Shown: piece after piece, positions 21,241 through 33,548 of the stretch
Position numbering within the stretch: position 1 is the stretch's first letter
How the letters are laid out: every line of letters starts with the position of its first letter
Translations under genes and position numbers: made by a program
Notes under the pieces: generated by a model
The model's input: the letters and a program-made list of their open reading frames with translations, nothing else
What the model was told of the DNA's origin: nothing
The model's database searches: none
NCBI GenBank assembly: GCA_032717465.1
Contig: CM064670.1
Span: forward strand, 14,662,431 to 14,726,430
DNA: 64,000 nt
Direction of reading: 5' to 3'
Source of the DNA: Coenobita brevimanus
Lineage: Eukaryota; Arthropoda; Malacostraca; Decapoda; Coenobitidae

Positions 21241-22326
21241 CTGGCAGTGTAAATACGCAGCATCGTTATGAGATACGTTTAAAAGATGCAAAATTATCCG
21301 GAGTGATTGTTAACTGTACGAACTTCACAGCCAGTACATGGACCATATTCCTTCTGGCAGGCCCATCAGTCTGGAGTGGATCTGTTAACTGATATATGGT
21401 AGCTACATGAAATAATTCCATTCATGGATAGATATCAGTTAGACTGGGAAAGAGTGAGTAAAGACGTCAGTGGTAGACTAAATAGCAAAAAAGTTCATAG
21501 CTGTATGTTTGGTGGCTGACGATGTAAAAGCACATGTGGCTAATCACAGTATCAGTTTTAACGTATTGGTTTGGTGTATGTTACTGGTTTGCCTTTTGTT
21601 GCCAGGTAGCCAGCAGGTGATGAGGCTTGAGTGATAATGAGCAGAATAATTTTTACTGCATCTCTAAGCAAATACTTCTGATCCTTTTTCATTACATGTA
21701 CTATATTATTGCAGTGGACATTAATGATGATAGTACTCAATCAAAACATTGAATTAGAGGGGTTAATTTACATATGCAGGAGAAATGATAAATTTTTACC
21801 TTTACACCAAATGCATTGAGTAAAAAACCAGTAGGCCTGCATTACACTGCCTGTAATTCTAAGGAGATTTTCTTCTATAAACATCCTGCAGACATTAACT
21901 GTTTCCAAGATATTAATTAAACTAACACCTCTACGACGAATCAGTGTGGCAGCCTGCAGGTTTACAAAGAATGAATAAAATAACTGATTTGACTAAATAG
22001 CATTAAACAAGCTATGTTTTGACAGCCTTAAACCCACCTGCCACCTTGTTACCTAACATTAACTTAACACTGGCCCGCCCGCCCGTGCCACCTCAAAATC
22101 AGCTGGGCATTGCCAGGCCACTTGTAGTTACTCGCACTTGTCTATACTCTTTTCTTATTTCTGACTTTATTTTTCACTCAGTATTATTCAGTTTGGTCTT
22201 AGATTGTTGGTAATAGATTTTTATCTAGAAAGATGTATGCATATAAGGTTGAAGAGAATATAAGCATTACCAACACAATGACAGAAGTACAATGACATGT
22301 AAAAAAAAATAGGCAGCTAACATAAA
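21241..22326. other. No recognisable feature
   Basis: AT-rich, only short frames, and no repeat seen elsewhere in the window. Confidence 0.6.
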
Positions 22327-22514
22327 TGTTTTTTAAAATGCCGATTGTTCCTGAGGGCACCATGACACCCCCAGGAGGAGCCTACAGAGGGGCGGACAGA
22401 GCGCGGACTGACTACGGGCGAAAGGGACGTAAGTCCGCCCAGGCCGCGCGTCCCTATGACATGGAACTCGCCCGCCGCCACCATAGCAGGAAACAGAAAC
22501 TACCTTGTGGGTGA
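22327..22514 (+). CDS. Unidentified 62-codon frame, doubtful
   Basis: MFFKMPIVPEGTMTPPGGAY and a basic stretch (DYGRKGRKSAQ, RRHHSRKQKLPCG) at the start of a GC-rich island. The frame ends inside GGGTGAGC, which looks like a 5' splice donor, so it could be an exon rather than a complete gene. No family recognised. Confidence 0.2.
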
Positions 22515-22599
22515 GCTGACCCTTGACAGGTTCGGGGTGGAGCTACTCCTATAGTTCCAGGCAGCACCCCTGCGGCAGCCGGTAGCCTCGCCCTTTTCA

Positions 22600-22890
22600 A
22601 GACAACCTGCAGCCGCTCACCCCTCCTTCAGGAGACGGCCGGTAGCTGCTCTGAAGGTGCCCCTGAGATGGCCAGTAGCTGCTCACCCTTCCTTCAGGAG
22701 ACAGCCGGTAGCCGCTCTGAAGGTGCCCCTGAGACGGCAGGTAGCCGCTCACCCCTCCTTCAGGAGACGGTGGTAGCCACTCCTGTCTTCATCAGAAGGC
22801 CGGTAGCTGCTCTGAAGGTGCCTTTGAGACGGCCGGTAGCCGCTCACCCCTCCCTCAGGAGACGGCTGGTAGCCGCTCCCCCACACGGGC
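22600..22890 (+). repeat. GC-rich minisatellite (alternating ~33 bp units)
   Basis: Units of the type GCCGGTAGCCGCTCACCCCT alternate with units of the type GGTAGCTGCTCTGAAGGTGC, giving a ~66 bp higher-order period. Frames across it are proline/alanine/arginine-rich and break at indels. Confidence 0.8.
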
Positions 22891-23639
22891 CACGGTCAGT
22901 AGCTAGGCTTCAGTGATGGCTGGAAGCCACGCCCCTAAAAGGTCACGGCCAGCAGCCGGGCCCTAAGGCAGGAGACGGCCAGAAGCCATTCCTCCGTCAG
23001 GTGCTGCCTCCTCCCCCTCAATGTGACAACTTTCAGGAGGAGGGTCCCGGTCCCGAGGACCTGCGGAAGGGCCCTGTGCGATCCCCAGGATTGTTCTCTG
23101 CCCAGCCGGCTCCGGAGGGACCCTACCTGGCAGACGTCAATGGAGGCCGATGTTGCAGCTCACCCCTGACAGTGTCCCCGACGGCAGGAGACCACAGCCA
23201 CCGGGCTTCTGAGGCCGCCCCTACGAACCCCGGGTGAGGACCCTCCCCACCCCGACGCAGTCGACCCTCGTGCTCCATCAGGTGCCTGAGTGAGAGCTTC
23301 GGGAGGCTTTTTGGCCCCAGCCCTGAGGGCTGCACTGCAGCTCTCAGCCCCGACAGTGCAGGGACCTTTGCCGCCCACAGCCCTGGACGAGAGAGGACAC
23401 CCCTAAGAGTGATCCCACGGCCCTGGATACAGAGGCCACAGGTGGGACTCAACCCCCACCAGGAGTCAGGCTGTGAGTTCTCCAGACGCCCCCCTAACCA
23501 CGCCGCCGCCCCACTGACAGTGAGTGACAGTGAAAGTGCAGTGACCTGAATATCAGGTAGTGTACTATCCGAGGGAATCTAAGCCCGAGGCCTAATAATG
23601 TGTGATAGTTACGGTTTGGGCAGATAGTGAAATAGTGAG

Positions 23640-23720
23640 AGTAAGAACATAAGAAGAGAGGATAACTGCAGTTGGCCGGTTGGCCCATGCTAGGCAGCTC
23701 CTAGAAGAGTAACTGAACTA
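23640..23720 (+). mobile_element. SINE/LINE tail-like fragment
   Basis: AAGAACATAAGAAGAGAGG followed by CTGCAGTTGGCCGGTTGGCC and AGGCAGCTCC. I recall this pattern as a dispersed repeat in arthropods. Length and ends are uncertain. Confidence 0.4.
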
Positions 23721-24290
23721 CTAGAATGAGATAAGGATAGCAAAGAAGGCTCTCCCCCGCCCTCCAAACCCTCCAGCCGAAGCCGGCAGGAAAAAGTCAG
23801 AAAGAACACCACGCCGTATAGAAAAACTGGCGTGGACATTTTACAGGAAAGTGTGAAAGGAGAATAGAGACTATCACAGTGTAAGGAAGATCTAATAAGA
23901 GTGCAGTGATTTCATTGAACATCAGACTCGGCCTTCATAGTGTGGTTCCTCTGCCCTCCTGGACCTGTGAATAAGTTGCCCAGCCTAAGCGCAGTTTATA
24001 TTTCCCTCAAAGTGACCGTGATCTATTCCCCTGCCCGAAAGACCTCAAACACTGTTCTTTGTGCTGTTCACCTGCTATCCTGAACTATTGTCTAAATAGC
24101 ATCCTGCGTGATACCACTGCCCATGATACTTGCATATGGCTTATACTTACCCAGATTCCTGTTGTTGTGACATCTACCTGTTCCACATATGGAATTTGTC
24201 CACACACGTGTAAGGTTGTTGCCTTGAGTTTTTGTGTCCTGCCTCTCTTATTTGTCTAAGCTCCGGTCTAGAAAGAGAACCCAGCTGCAC
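23721..24290. other. No recognisable feature
   Basis: Mixed-composition sequence between the GC-rich island and the foldback element. No gene seen. Confidence 0.5.
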
Positions 24291-24972
24291 ACTATAGTAG
24301 CCGCAGCGAGAAATGAACGCTGTGGTGGGGCAGGCGGGATGACCGGGGATTCCCCCTCTGTAACCATATCCACATGTCACCGACCATCAGCCACCGCTGC
24401 AGCCCCGCTCCATGATCCTTACCTTGTGTCTCTGGCTTTCTCTTTCTCTCTCGGTTTCTATATAAACTGGTGTATTTCCGAAACTAATTATGAAATTATT
24501 ATGACTTTTGTTCCACACCACCTTTGAGGTAAAAATCAAGGAGAGTTTTCTGTATTAAGGTTTCCCCCCCCTCCTAAATGTGGCATATGAGCGAGGGAGT
24601 GCGGTCTTGCCGATACCTCCGCCTGACCTATAATTATACACTCGCCAGAACTGACCTGCCCTCAGACAAGGGGGGGGAAACCTTTATACAGAAAACTCTC
24701 CTTGATTTTTACCTCAGTGGTGGTGTGGAACAAAAGTCATAATAATTTCATAATTAGTTTCGGAAATACAGCAGTTTATATAGAAACCGAGAGAGAAAGA
24801 GAAAGCCAGAGACACAGGGTAAGGATCATGGAGCGGGGCTGCAGCGGTGGCCGATGGTCGGTGACATCCTACCTCTATGGTCGGTGACATGTGGATATGG
24901 CTACAGTGGGGGAATCCCCGGTCATCCCGGCTGCCCCACCACAGCGTTCATTTCTCGCTGCGGCTACTATAG
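24291..24972. mobile_element. Foldback element with ~275 bp arms
   Basis: The left arm starts CTATAGTAGCCGCAGCGAGA and runs to a C-run at about 24572. The right arm (about 24670-24972) is its near-exact inverse, ending TCTCGCTGCGGCTACTATAG. A ~100 bp spacer lies between. The right arm carries one ~20 bp local duplication (TCGGTGACAT twice). Transcripts would form a long hairpin. No coding frame. Confidence 0.85.
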
Positions 24973-25820
24973 GCGTTCAAGGGACGGGAAGCTGACCCTT
25001 AAAACACCTAGCATAACATTTATATTCTATTTTTGACGTTATTTTTTGTGCTATTTTCATTTTACTCTTCATTTGTACGCAAATGTTCTGCAACAATATA
25101 TGTATAAATTAATGATCAAACAACCATCATCACTATTACTAACACTAAAAAAAGTATAAGGAAGGCCAGGTGCACTCCATCATAGCAATGTCAACTCGTA
25201 TATTATTTTATTTCTAACGATATTTTATGGGCTACTTCATTTATTTTAGGCTCTAACTGTTCACACGAGGTTTTTCTACCGTACCGCATTATGTGTATTC
25301 AAGAATGTCAGAATATGAACACCACTGTTACTAACACAGTACATACAGCAAAAAAATATAATGTATATGCATATACAGTATAATGAAAATGATCTATATA
25401 CGATAATTATATTTACACTTACCGACCAGTGATGTTTGTAGACCACGAGCCGAGCATCAGTATAACCCCTCCACCCGCTCCAGTAAAATACACTTCCTGG
25501 AGATGCTCAGCAGATGGCATGTGGAGGGGATGGTGGGGAACCAGTAGTGCTTCACCATCCTATATTTCTTGCTGTGGTACAAGCCGTGGCAAGGTGCAGC
25601 GCAGAAAGTCACATAACACAACTTGCACTTATGTATACTTGGTACTGTTATGTTCACTGTATTTCTTTACTACTCTAATACTACCCCTTACTCCTGTACA
25701 GTATATAATACATCTTAGGAATGCCTCTGTATTATATAACATAGAGTGTAACTTATTTTTATCAAAGGGCATGTGGATACACCCAAAAACAACGGTGTGG
25801 CCACACTCACGAATGTCCAG
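24973..25820. other. No recognisable feature
   Basis: AT-rich. A 132-codon frame at 25429-25827 has low-complexity composition and no motif. Confidence 0.5.
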
Positions 25821-26186
25821 CCACTAACTGTAACTGTATTGGCTGAAGAAGGTGTGTGGCAAGACCCTCCACCCTCTTCTCTTGTATCAGCGCTCCATTC
25901 ATTTTACAACAATAAATATTTCAATTCAGTTCAATACATCTAGATGATAGTATATACACGTGTCGAAACGAGTGAGCAAAACTGTGAGATGAATCATCAG
26001 GAAATTCTGTGAGATACGTTTGGCCACAGTGACGATGAGCGATACTGTATGACCCAAGGAAAGATTAATCATTGATTTGAAATATTTATTGTTGTAAAAG
26101 TTATACAGAATACTTATACAGCAAAGGAAGATGGTGGGTCTGGCCACACACCTTCTTTCACCAAGATAGTTATATACAGTTAGTGG
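25821..26186. mobile_element. MITE with ~110 bp TIRs
   Basis: CCACTAACTG at the left and CAGTTAGTGG at the right are the tips of inverted arms sharing GAAGGTGTGTGGC and TTTTACAACAATAAATATTT. Fragments of the same arms occur at about 26800-26860, 54160-54240 and 55060-55120, so the family is dispersed. Non-coding. Confidence 0.8.
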
Positions 26187-26940
26187 TTAATCATTAGCTT
26201 AATGATGTATTTCCTTACGTTTCCACCACACGCCACCAATGACCACCTCGACAGTAATGTGAGAGGCAGAATCTTGCAATAGCTGCAACAAGACCTTTAT
26301 AGAAAGTGTTGCAAATCTCACCCCACCCCGGGTGTTACTAATCCAGTCTTGGAGGTACAAGAAAGTTTAGGCAGTTGTACTTTTGGAATGACAAACCTTT
26401 TTTCTGGGGTTGTAAAAATTAGCCCATGAAGGTATAGTAGTGTCAGGAGCAAAATGATCACTGAGTAAGTACCAGAGTATATGAGTTTCAGCAGGACTTG
26501 TGTCGAAGCTAAACAAAACAACATTGTCAAGTCTACCTCCCTACACAGGAGCAGGAGCATTATCACCGGAAGTGCTGTATAGCGGTATCAACAGCAGCAA
26601 GAAAATTCCTCCAACGTACGCCATTAATATTTAAGGTTTTAACACTTCCAAAGGTCTGTACTGTATGCCTGGCACCAAGGCCACCAATTTGAATTGTGTT
26701 CTCTTCAAGAATATACGCAGGAAGTGATTGCAATCTCGTATTAATTATATTTCTTAGTGACTATTGTAAGTACATTTCTCAGCACATCTCGATATGCTGA
26801 AGGGTGTGTGTGGCAAGGTTCACCACCTTCTTTTGTTGTATGCTGTGTACACTATGTAGACATTAACTGTATGTAATTATACTTGTTAAAGGAGATGCAT
26901 GCCAAGACCCGCCAACTTTTGTCGTGTATGCATTCTCTGA
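26187..26940. other. Repeat fragments, no gene
   Basis: 26250-26310 resembles 53690-53760 (both contain AGCTGCAACAAGACC-like and ATAGAAAGTGT segments). 26800-26930 carries two pieces of the MITE arm above. Confidence 0.5.
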
Positions 26941-27401
26941 TGTTAAGTGGAAAAATATCTAGAGAAGGGATTGAAGTTGTATGGTCCCTTCACGGATCTG
27001 GAGAAAGCGTACGACAGAGTGGATAGACAAGGAATGTGGAAGGTACTGAAAATATATGGAACAGATGGGAATTGTTGAATGCTGTCAAGAGTATTGTATG
27101 AGCCTATGAGGGCGCTAGGGCAGCAGTGCGTGCGATTAGTTAACCAAGTGAATTCCTTGATCTGAATGTTGGATTGAAACAGGGATGTGTGATGCCTTCA
27201 TGGTTGTTCTGTAAATATGGATGGAGTCATAACAGAGGTACAGGGGTAGGGTAGTGGATAATGGAGTGCCCTTAGTGAGAGAGGGAAGTGTTTGGAAACT
27301 GCCTGTACTGTTTTTTGCTGATGACACTGTATTGTTAAGTAAGGGTGAATGGGAGTTGCAAGACTTTGTGAATGTGTTTAGGTAAAAAACATCTATAGGT
27401 G

Positions 27402-27442
<41 letters not shown>

Positions 27443-27895
27443 GATACAGAATGCATAGTAGACTGGATAATTAGGAAACGAAGAGTGGGAGTGCGTTCAG
27501 GTATTTTGGCAGTGTGATGAGTAAGGATGGAAGTTAAAAGGATGAAATGCTTGAAAAGGTACAGCAGGGATACAAGGTTGGTTCACTGAAATCAGTGATC
27601 AGGCAAAAGGAAGAGAGCATGGAGGTAACTAAAGTCACTGCATGACAGTATTGAAATGCCCACTTTAACGTATGGAAATGAAGCTTGAACCCTGTTGGAA
27701 GGACACAAGTCAAGAGTGAGAACAGTGAAAATGGGTTATATAAGAGGAGCATTTGGAGTTACAAGAAGAGACAGAGAGACAAATGAGTAAGTAAAAAGGC
27801 GTTTTGGTATTGATGTGGATGTTACTGAAGCGTTAAGAGAATTATTTCGAGATGGTTTGGCCATGTGGTGAGGATGGATAATGAGAGTGACTGTA
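26941..27895 (+). mobile_element. RTE-like LINE relic, upstream part
   Basis: Motif A region FTDLEKAYDRVDRQGMW (~27000), a GLKQGCVMSPWLF equivalent (~27180-27210), FADD-like sequence near 27315, then FRYFGSVMSKDG and MRWFGHVVRM-type C-terminal traces. Many stops and a (GA)n tract (27407-27438) interrupt it. It continues at 28952 after the inserted MITE. Confidence 0.8.
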
Positions 27896-28951
27896 CTGTC
27901 CGCGTTACCCTGATTCTCTTGTGCCCCGCCCCCTTTTGATTCCCCGTCCACTTGCAGCTCTACTCGTTGCTGATTGGCTGAGATAATTACTCTTCTTACT
28001 GATAGAATAATGAGCCTTACCACGAAATAGTATCGTATTATTTACTTTTACTTTGAATTCTAGTATCGTATTATTTACTTTTACTTTCAATTCACTAAAA
28101 AAAATTTGCTAACTGAATCAAAATCAGTTTGAAAAGAACCACCCCGCCTCCTTCCGCGACTGCAGCTGAATTTTGGCGCCAAGGACGTTCGGAGCTTGGC
28201 AATAACACATCGCAGCTTTGCCGCTGTTGCTATTAAACATATTAAGTCATCTGTTATGCCTGGTAAGTTACCACAGTATAATAATCATATCGTAATTTTC
28301 CTTATTTATTTCCTTCATTAATTTCATTAAAATCAGAGGGATCGAATACAGAAGTAGGATAACGAAATGTCACTGGCTTCGCCTGCTCAATAGTGTAATT
28401 ATTTATACAGTATAATTATTTAAACCAACAATGCCGTATAAGAATTTTGATTCTATACACGTGACATTAAAATCTTCTTGAGGGAAAAGGGTTGTGCTGT
28501 GTGTGTGTGTGTGTGTGTGCGCCCCAGTCCTCCTCCTCTCAAATTCATCCCCCGTTCCTCTGTTACTTTTGTTCTATGTTTCTTATCGTCTTTCCTTTTC
28601 CATCTTATATATAAGGAAAAAGTCAATTCGGTTCTTTGTAGAATGTATACCTTTTTATTTTCATAGAGGGAATTTTCGTTACTTCACAAACTTTTCAGGC
28701 CGATGACGTTCCTTGGTACTTTTTTCCAACATCCTTTACTACAAAACATTTCCTAGTTAAATGGAAAAGATATCATTGTAGTTAAGAGGTTAAGTAAAAG
28801 TCTTGTTGCTTCGATTAGGGAGAGCGCCTGACATGTTTACCCGACATTGGCACGGCAAAGACTGGCGTCTCTCACTCGGGCGGACGGGCCGACGGGTGAG
28901 TGGGCGGGGCCAAGTGGGCAGGGCACGAGAGAATCAGGGTAACGCGAACAG
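27896..28951. mobile_element. TA-flanked TIR element (MITE), 1,056 bp
   Basis: The left end CTGTCCGCGTTACCCTGATT and right end read inward CTGTTCGCGTTACCCTGATT are inverted repeats (~40 bp, continuing with CTC(T/G)TGCCC). TA lies at 27894-27895 and 28952-28953, as for Tc1/mariner-type insertion. Removing the element and one TA rejoins the RTE relic. The interior has a 27 bp direct duplication (28030-28085), a palindromic TTGGCGCCAA box and an ATG followed by a consensus splice donor. No transposase. Confidence 0.85.
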
Positions 28952-29155
28952 TATAGAATAATGTATGTGAGGAAGGTGGAGGGAGAGAGGGGGTAGGGGA
29001 GGCTGAGGATAAGATGGAGGGATGGAACTGTGAGATACAGGAGAGATGGGTGTGAGTTGGAGGGAAGGTAGCCAAATGGCCGATTACGGGCGACATGGAG
29101 GCATTTTATTTGTGGCTACCCCTTAGTGGATAAAGGTGTCTGAATATAGATAGAG
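28952..29155 (+). mobile_element. RTE-like LINE relic, 3' end
   Basis: Continuation of the copy at 26941. It has a C-terminal glycine/arginine-rich stretch, then the family 3'UTR (GTGGCTACCCCTTAGTGGAT) and an ATAGATAGAG tail. Confidence 0.75.
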
Positions 29156-29309
29156 TCCATAGAGCTGTAAATTGTTCAGAGGAAAAATAATAGCCTTTCT
29201 TTTCATTCTTTTTTCCTTACCCCGTTCCTCACTTCTTCCCTCTCCCCCACTTTTTTTTTTTTTTTACTTTTATATAACCTAATTTATTGCCCTTATTTCT
29301 TATCTGTCA

Positions 29310-29395
29310 CCGTCCTTCCCTCCTTCCTTCCTTCTTCCTTCCTTTCGTCCTTCTTTTCTTCCTTCCGTACTTCTTCCTTCCTGTCTTCCTTCCTC
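29310..29395 (+). repeat. (TTCC)n-type microsatellite
   Basis: Irregular CTTCCTTCCTTC repeats. The 64-codon frame across them is an artefact. Confidence 0.9.
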
Positions 29396-29529
29396 ACTCC
29401 ACACTTGGAACTGCTTTGAAGATGCCACTGTTCCGGCCAGACTTCCGGTGGTATTCTATGTGGCTTCAGAAGGCTTCATAACGCCCCTCCCTTAGTGATT
29501 TATCCGCACATCTGTACGACAAGCAGCTG

Positions 29530-29588
29530 TGTGTGTGTGTGGGTGGGTGTGGGTGTGGGTGTGTGTGGGTGTGTGTGTGTGTGTGTGT
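29530..29588 (+). repeat. (GT)n/(GTGTGG)n microsatellite
   Basis: Mixed GTGTGG and GT units. Confidence 0.95.
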
Positions 29589-30130
29589 GATCGGTGTTGG
29601 GCTGACTTGTATTCTAGGTGTCACAATTAAGGGGCTTCGTAGCACTTCTTTTTTATCGATTTAGTCTGCATATAACACTTCAGTATTTTCTTGTATGTTA
29701 ATATTGAAAACTATGTCGATATAAAAACCATAGAAACAACGTAAAAAAGGTTAAGGTGTAATACACAAAATAAATCGCTAAAGAGGCGCTACGAAGCCTC
29801 ATCGGGGGATAGAGTTAAGGGACGTTTATAAAACCGGCAGTGAAGCTGCCTGGTTATAACAGTGCCACCACATGAAGGCGCCACCCTCTACCACCACACA
29901 CTAAAAAAGTAACTGAAATATTAAAAAGGAAATTTTTATAAAAAACAAAGAGTGTATTTATTCACACACCTGTCCTTTAGAGAAAATACGGCAATAAACG
30001 AATGATAAAGGAAACAAAATAGAGGAAGGTGACGAAATGAGGTCACCGCGTGAAGGCTTGGTATTATGTAGCCTAGTATTGGCAGGCCAGCCAAGGTGCT
30101 ATAATCTTATCACTTTAACATGGCATAAAA

Positions 30131-33100
30131 CTATCTCTCTGTCTATCTATTGCCAGACACCTCAATCCCGTACGGGCTGGCCACAAACAGATCGCCTCCA
30201 CGTCGCCCTGTACCCTGCCATTTCACTGTCCTGCTCCCAACTCACACCCCCCTCTCTCATATACCTCTCCACTCCATCCCTCCATCTCATCCTCGGCCTC
30301 CCCTTCCCTCTCCCCCCTCCACTTCAGTCACATACACTCTCCTCGTCAGTCTCTCACTCTCCATCCTCTTCACATGGCCAAACCACCTCAGTGTGTTCCT
30401 CGTAACGCTTCCTATCACATCCACATCCACACGACAACGCTCCTTTATATCCTCATTTGTCAGCCTGTCTCTCCATGTGACTCCACAGACTTCTCTTAAA
30501 TAACTCATTTTCACTGCTCTTACTCTTGACTTGTGTCCTTCCAACAATGTCCAAGCTTCACTTCCATACGTTAGAGTTGGTATCACAATACTGTCATGTA
30601 GTAACTTTTTCACTTCCATGCTCACTTCCCTGTTTCTTATCACTGCTTTCAAGGAACCAGCAACTTTTCTTCCTTGTTGTACCCTTTCAAGCGCTTCACC
30701 CTCCAAACTTCCATCCTTACTCATCACACTACCCAAGTACTTAAACGTACTCACATTTTCCATTTCCTCACCATCCGACCTCACTGTACATTCACTGACT
30801 TCACCTCTCTCAAAGACCATCACTTTTCTCTACATTCACCTTTAGAATCCGTTCCTTACTCTCCGAAACACATCCACCAAGCCTTGCAGCTCCCCTTCGT
30901 CTTCACTCAACAACACAGTATCATCTGCAAACAACAGTACAGGGAGTTTCCAAACACTACCCTCTCACCAGGGCCACTCCAATATCCACTGCCCTACCTT
31001 GTACCTCTTTTATTACCCCATCCATGTTCAAACTGAACAACCATGGAGACATGACACATCCCTGTTTCAACCCATCCTTCAAAGAGAAAAATTCACTCAG
31101 TTCACCATCCACATACACTGCAGCCTTCGCACCATCATACATACTCTTCACAGCATTCAACAACTTCCCATCTACTCCATATATTCTTAATATTTTCCCC
31201 AATCCTTGTCTATCCACCCTGTCATATGCTTTCTCCAAATCCATGAAAGCCGCATACAACTTCTTTCCCTTCTCTAGAGACTTTTCCACAAAAGATCTAG
31301 GAATGAATATCTGATCTACACAATCTCTTCTCTTCCTAAAGCCTCCCTGTTCTTCTGCAACTAATTCCTCTGTTATTTCCCTAACTCTGTCAATAAGTAT
31401 CCTACCATACACTTTTCCTATTACACTAGGAAGACAAATGCCCCTATGATTACCACACACTTCTTTTTCCCCTTTTCCTTTGTACAAGGGAATAATTATA
31501 CCTGACCTCCAATCCTCCGGGACTCTACCTTCCTCCCAGGCCAATCTGCACATCTTCCACATCCATTCTACTACTGTCTCTTCCCCATGCTTCAGCATTT
31601 CACCACACACTCCATCAATTCCTGGGGCTTTCCCCAACTTGACTTTCTTCATTGCTTCCACAACTTCTATCCTACTGATTTCTTCCTATCTTCTCACCTC
31701 CCTCCTTCTCCCAGCCATTCCCCAGCCACTTATACTCGCATTACTTCCATTCTCTATGTTCAATAATTCCTTAAAGTGTTCTCTCCATCTGCTCACTTTT
31801 TCTCCCTTTTCCACTAGTAATCTACCATTTTTATCTTTCACTCTCCTTCTAAATTCAATGCCACCCTGTCTTACTCTCTTCACCTCCTTCCAGAGCATTT
31901 TCTTACAGTCCCTCCACTTTACACTCAGATTCCTTCCAAATTCCTCATCCACTCTCTTCTTATTCTCTCTTACTAATCTTTTCACCTCTCTCTTCCTTTC
32001 TACATATAACTCTTCCGCCTCTCATCTTCTTCCATGCCCCTATTTCTCATCCATTCATTGTATGCATTTTTCTCTTGTGCCACATCCTGTTGCACCTCTT
32101 CAGTCCACCACGCTGTTCCTTGCACCCCCCTCTGTCTTATCTTCACCCCACACACCACGTCACATCCTGCACGTATTTCTTCTGTGAATATCCTGCACAC
32201 ACCTTCCACGTCCCCCATCTGCTCCAATTCATATTTACCCAATCGTTCCTCCATTTCTCTCCTATATTCTGCCGTTTTCTCATCCCCTTGTAACCTTTCC
32301 ACTCTTCTTTCAACTACTCCTTCCTCCCATCCTTCCCTTCTTCTATTTCGCCATCTTACTTGGATCTTGATTCTGGCCACCACCAAGTAGTGGTCAGAAA
32401 GTCCACTCCCCCAGCCTCTATAAGCTCTTGTATCCATTACACATCTTCGCATCCTTTCATCCACACACACATAATCATTCATTGCCTTCCTTTCATTCAG
32501 TTCACTACCCACCCTTCTCATCACTCGCCATGTATACATGTGGATCATTTTGTGCCTGAAGAGGGTATTGGCTATCACCAACCCCCTCCCGGCACAAATG
32601 TCCACTAACGCACTGCCTTTCTAATCTATCTCAGCAGGCACACCCCACTCACCAACTATTCCATCCACCTTCACATTCCCTACTTTACCATTCATATCAC
32701 CAATCAAAAACACTCTCTCATTCCTTCCAAACTCTTCCATGCACACTTCCACATTTGTCCAGAACTCTTCTCTCACTCTGCTTGCACGATCATGAGTTGG
32801 TGCATACATGCACACAATTGCCCACATTTGTATTCCAACTTTCAATCTTACCCGCACAATCCTTGACCCAATTGATCCATACTCTCTTATGTTCTACTTC
32901 CATCTATTACTCACAACAATACACACTCCTTCTTTTGTCCTCTCAATCTCACCTACTCCTGCACATATACCCCATCCATACTCCCATTCTCTGACACTCT
33001 CTCCTCCCCATTTAGTTTCAGTTACTCCACATACATCCACTTTCGCACCCTCAAGCACCTGGACAATCTCTCTCTCTTTCACCTCATCATTCGCTCCCCT

Positions 33101-33190
33101 TACATTCCACGTTGCGATCCGTACCATCTCCATTGTCCGGTCCTTGGTCATCATCCTTTGGTCAGTCCTTGTCCGAGGACTGACCAAAAG
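30131..33190 (-). mobile_element. RTE-like LINE, near full length, decayed
   Basis: Read leftward: endonuclease N-terminus (VRIATWNVRGANDEVK, ~33120; VTETKWGG; GDMNGKVGNV ~32710; SDHYLVVARIKI ~32390) and a basic linker (32300-31690). RT follows with PGIDGVCGEMLKHG, IIPLYKGKGEKE, FRKRRDCVDQ, motif A MDLEKAYDRVDRQG and motif B LKQGCVMSPWLFSLNMDGV. The C-terminal module has TYGSEAWTLLEGHKSRVRAV and NTLRWFGHVKRMESERL, then a 3'UTR with a (GATA)-rich tail at 30131-30150. It is split over six or more frames. This is the best copy of this family here. The first frame begins just inside a 13 bp hairpin at 33157-33188. Confidence 0.9.
33157..33188. other. Perfect 13 bp hairpin at RTE 5' end
   Basis: TTTGGTCAGTCCT (33157-33169) and AGGACTGACCAAA (33176-33188) enclose a 6 nt loop. 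It sits at the 5' boundary of the RTE copy, so it would lie at the start of its transcript. Confidence 0.85.
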
Positions 33191-33502
33191 ATGCTGAGAT
33201 ATAACTAGAGATTAACAGAAGAACATAGCCCTAGTCACAAAGAAGTGCTATGGAAGGGATGCAGAGCCGTGGTATTGTCCTTTTCTGGATTCGGGCTTTG
33301 GGAAATAAGCTTAAAAACAAAAACAAAAAAAAGAATGATTAAGGTTTGGAGATAGGAGTAAGTCTGTTGGTATGTGTTTTGTTTATGACTATTGGTAAAA
33401 AGTGTAATTCAGTATTTCTTTCCAGGGTCGGATCCAGAACTTTGGAAAAGTGGGGGAGACGTGCTTCTTGCAGTCATTAACCCCTTAAGACCGCAATTGT
33501 TT

Positions 33503-33512
33503 CAGGCAGGTT
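33503..33512. other. LINE target-site duplication, left copy
   Basis: CAGGCAGGTT, repeated at 39852-39861 directly after the LINE poly-A-like tail. Confidence 0.8.
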
Positions 33513-33541
33513 GGACTTTGATGGATGGTCGTGGAGTGTGC

Positions 33542-33548
33542 AGACGTG
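33542..33548 (+). promoter_or_regulatory. Possible internal DPE of the LINE promoter
   Basis: AGACGTG matches the downstream promoter element of I/jockey-type LINEs. It lies about +28 to +30 from the element's first bases (33513-33515), the expected spacing. The initiator itself matches poorly. Confidence 0.4.

Noticed and set aside
31480..32187. 235-codon plus-strand frame
   Set aside because: Antisense shadow of the RTE linker and RT; composition is Ser/Leu-rich and the sense strand shows clear RT motifs.
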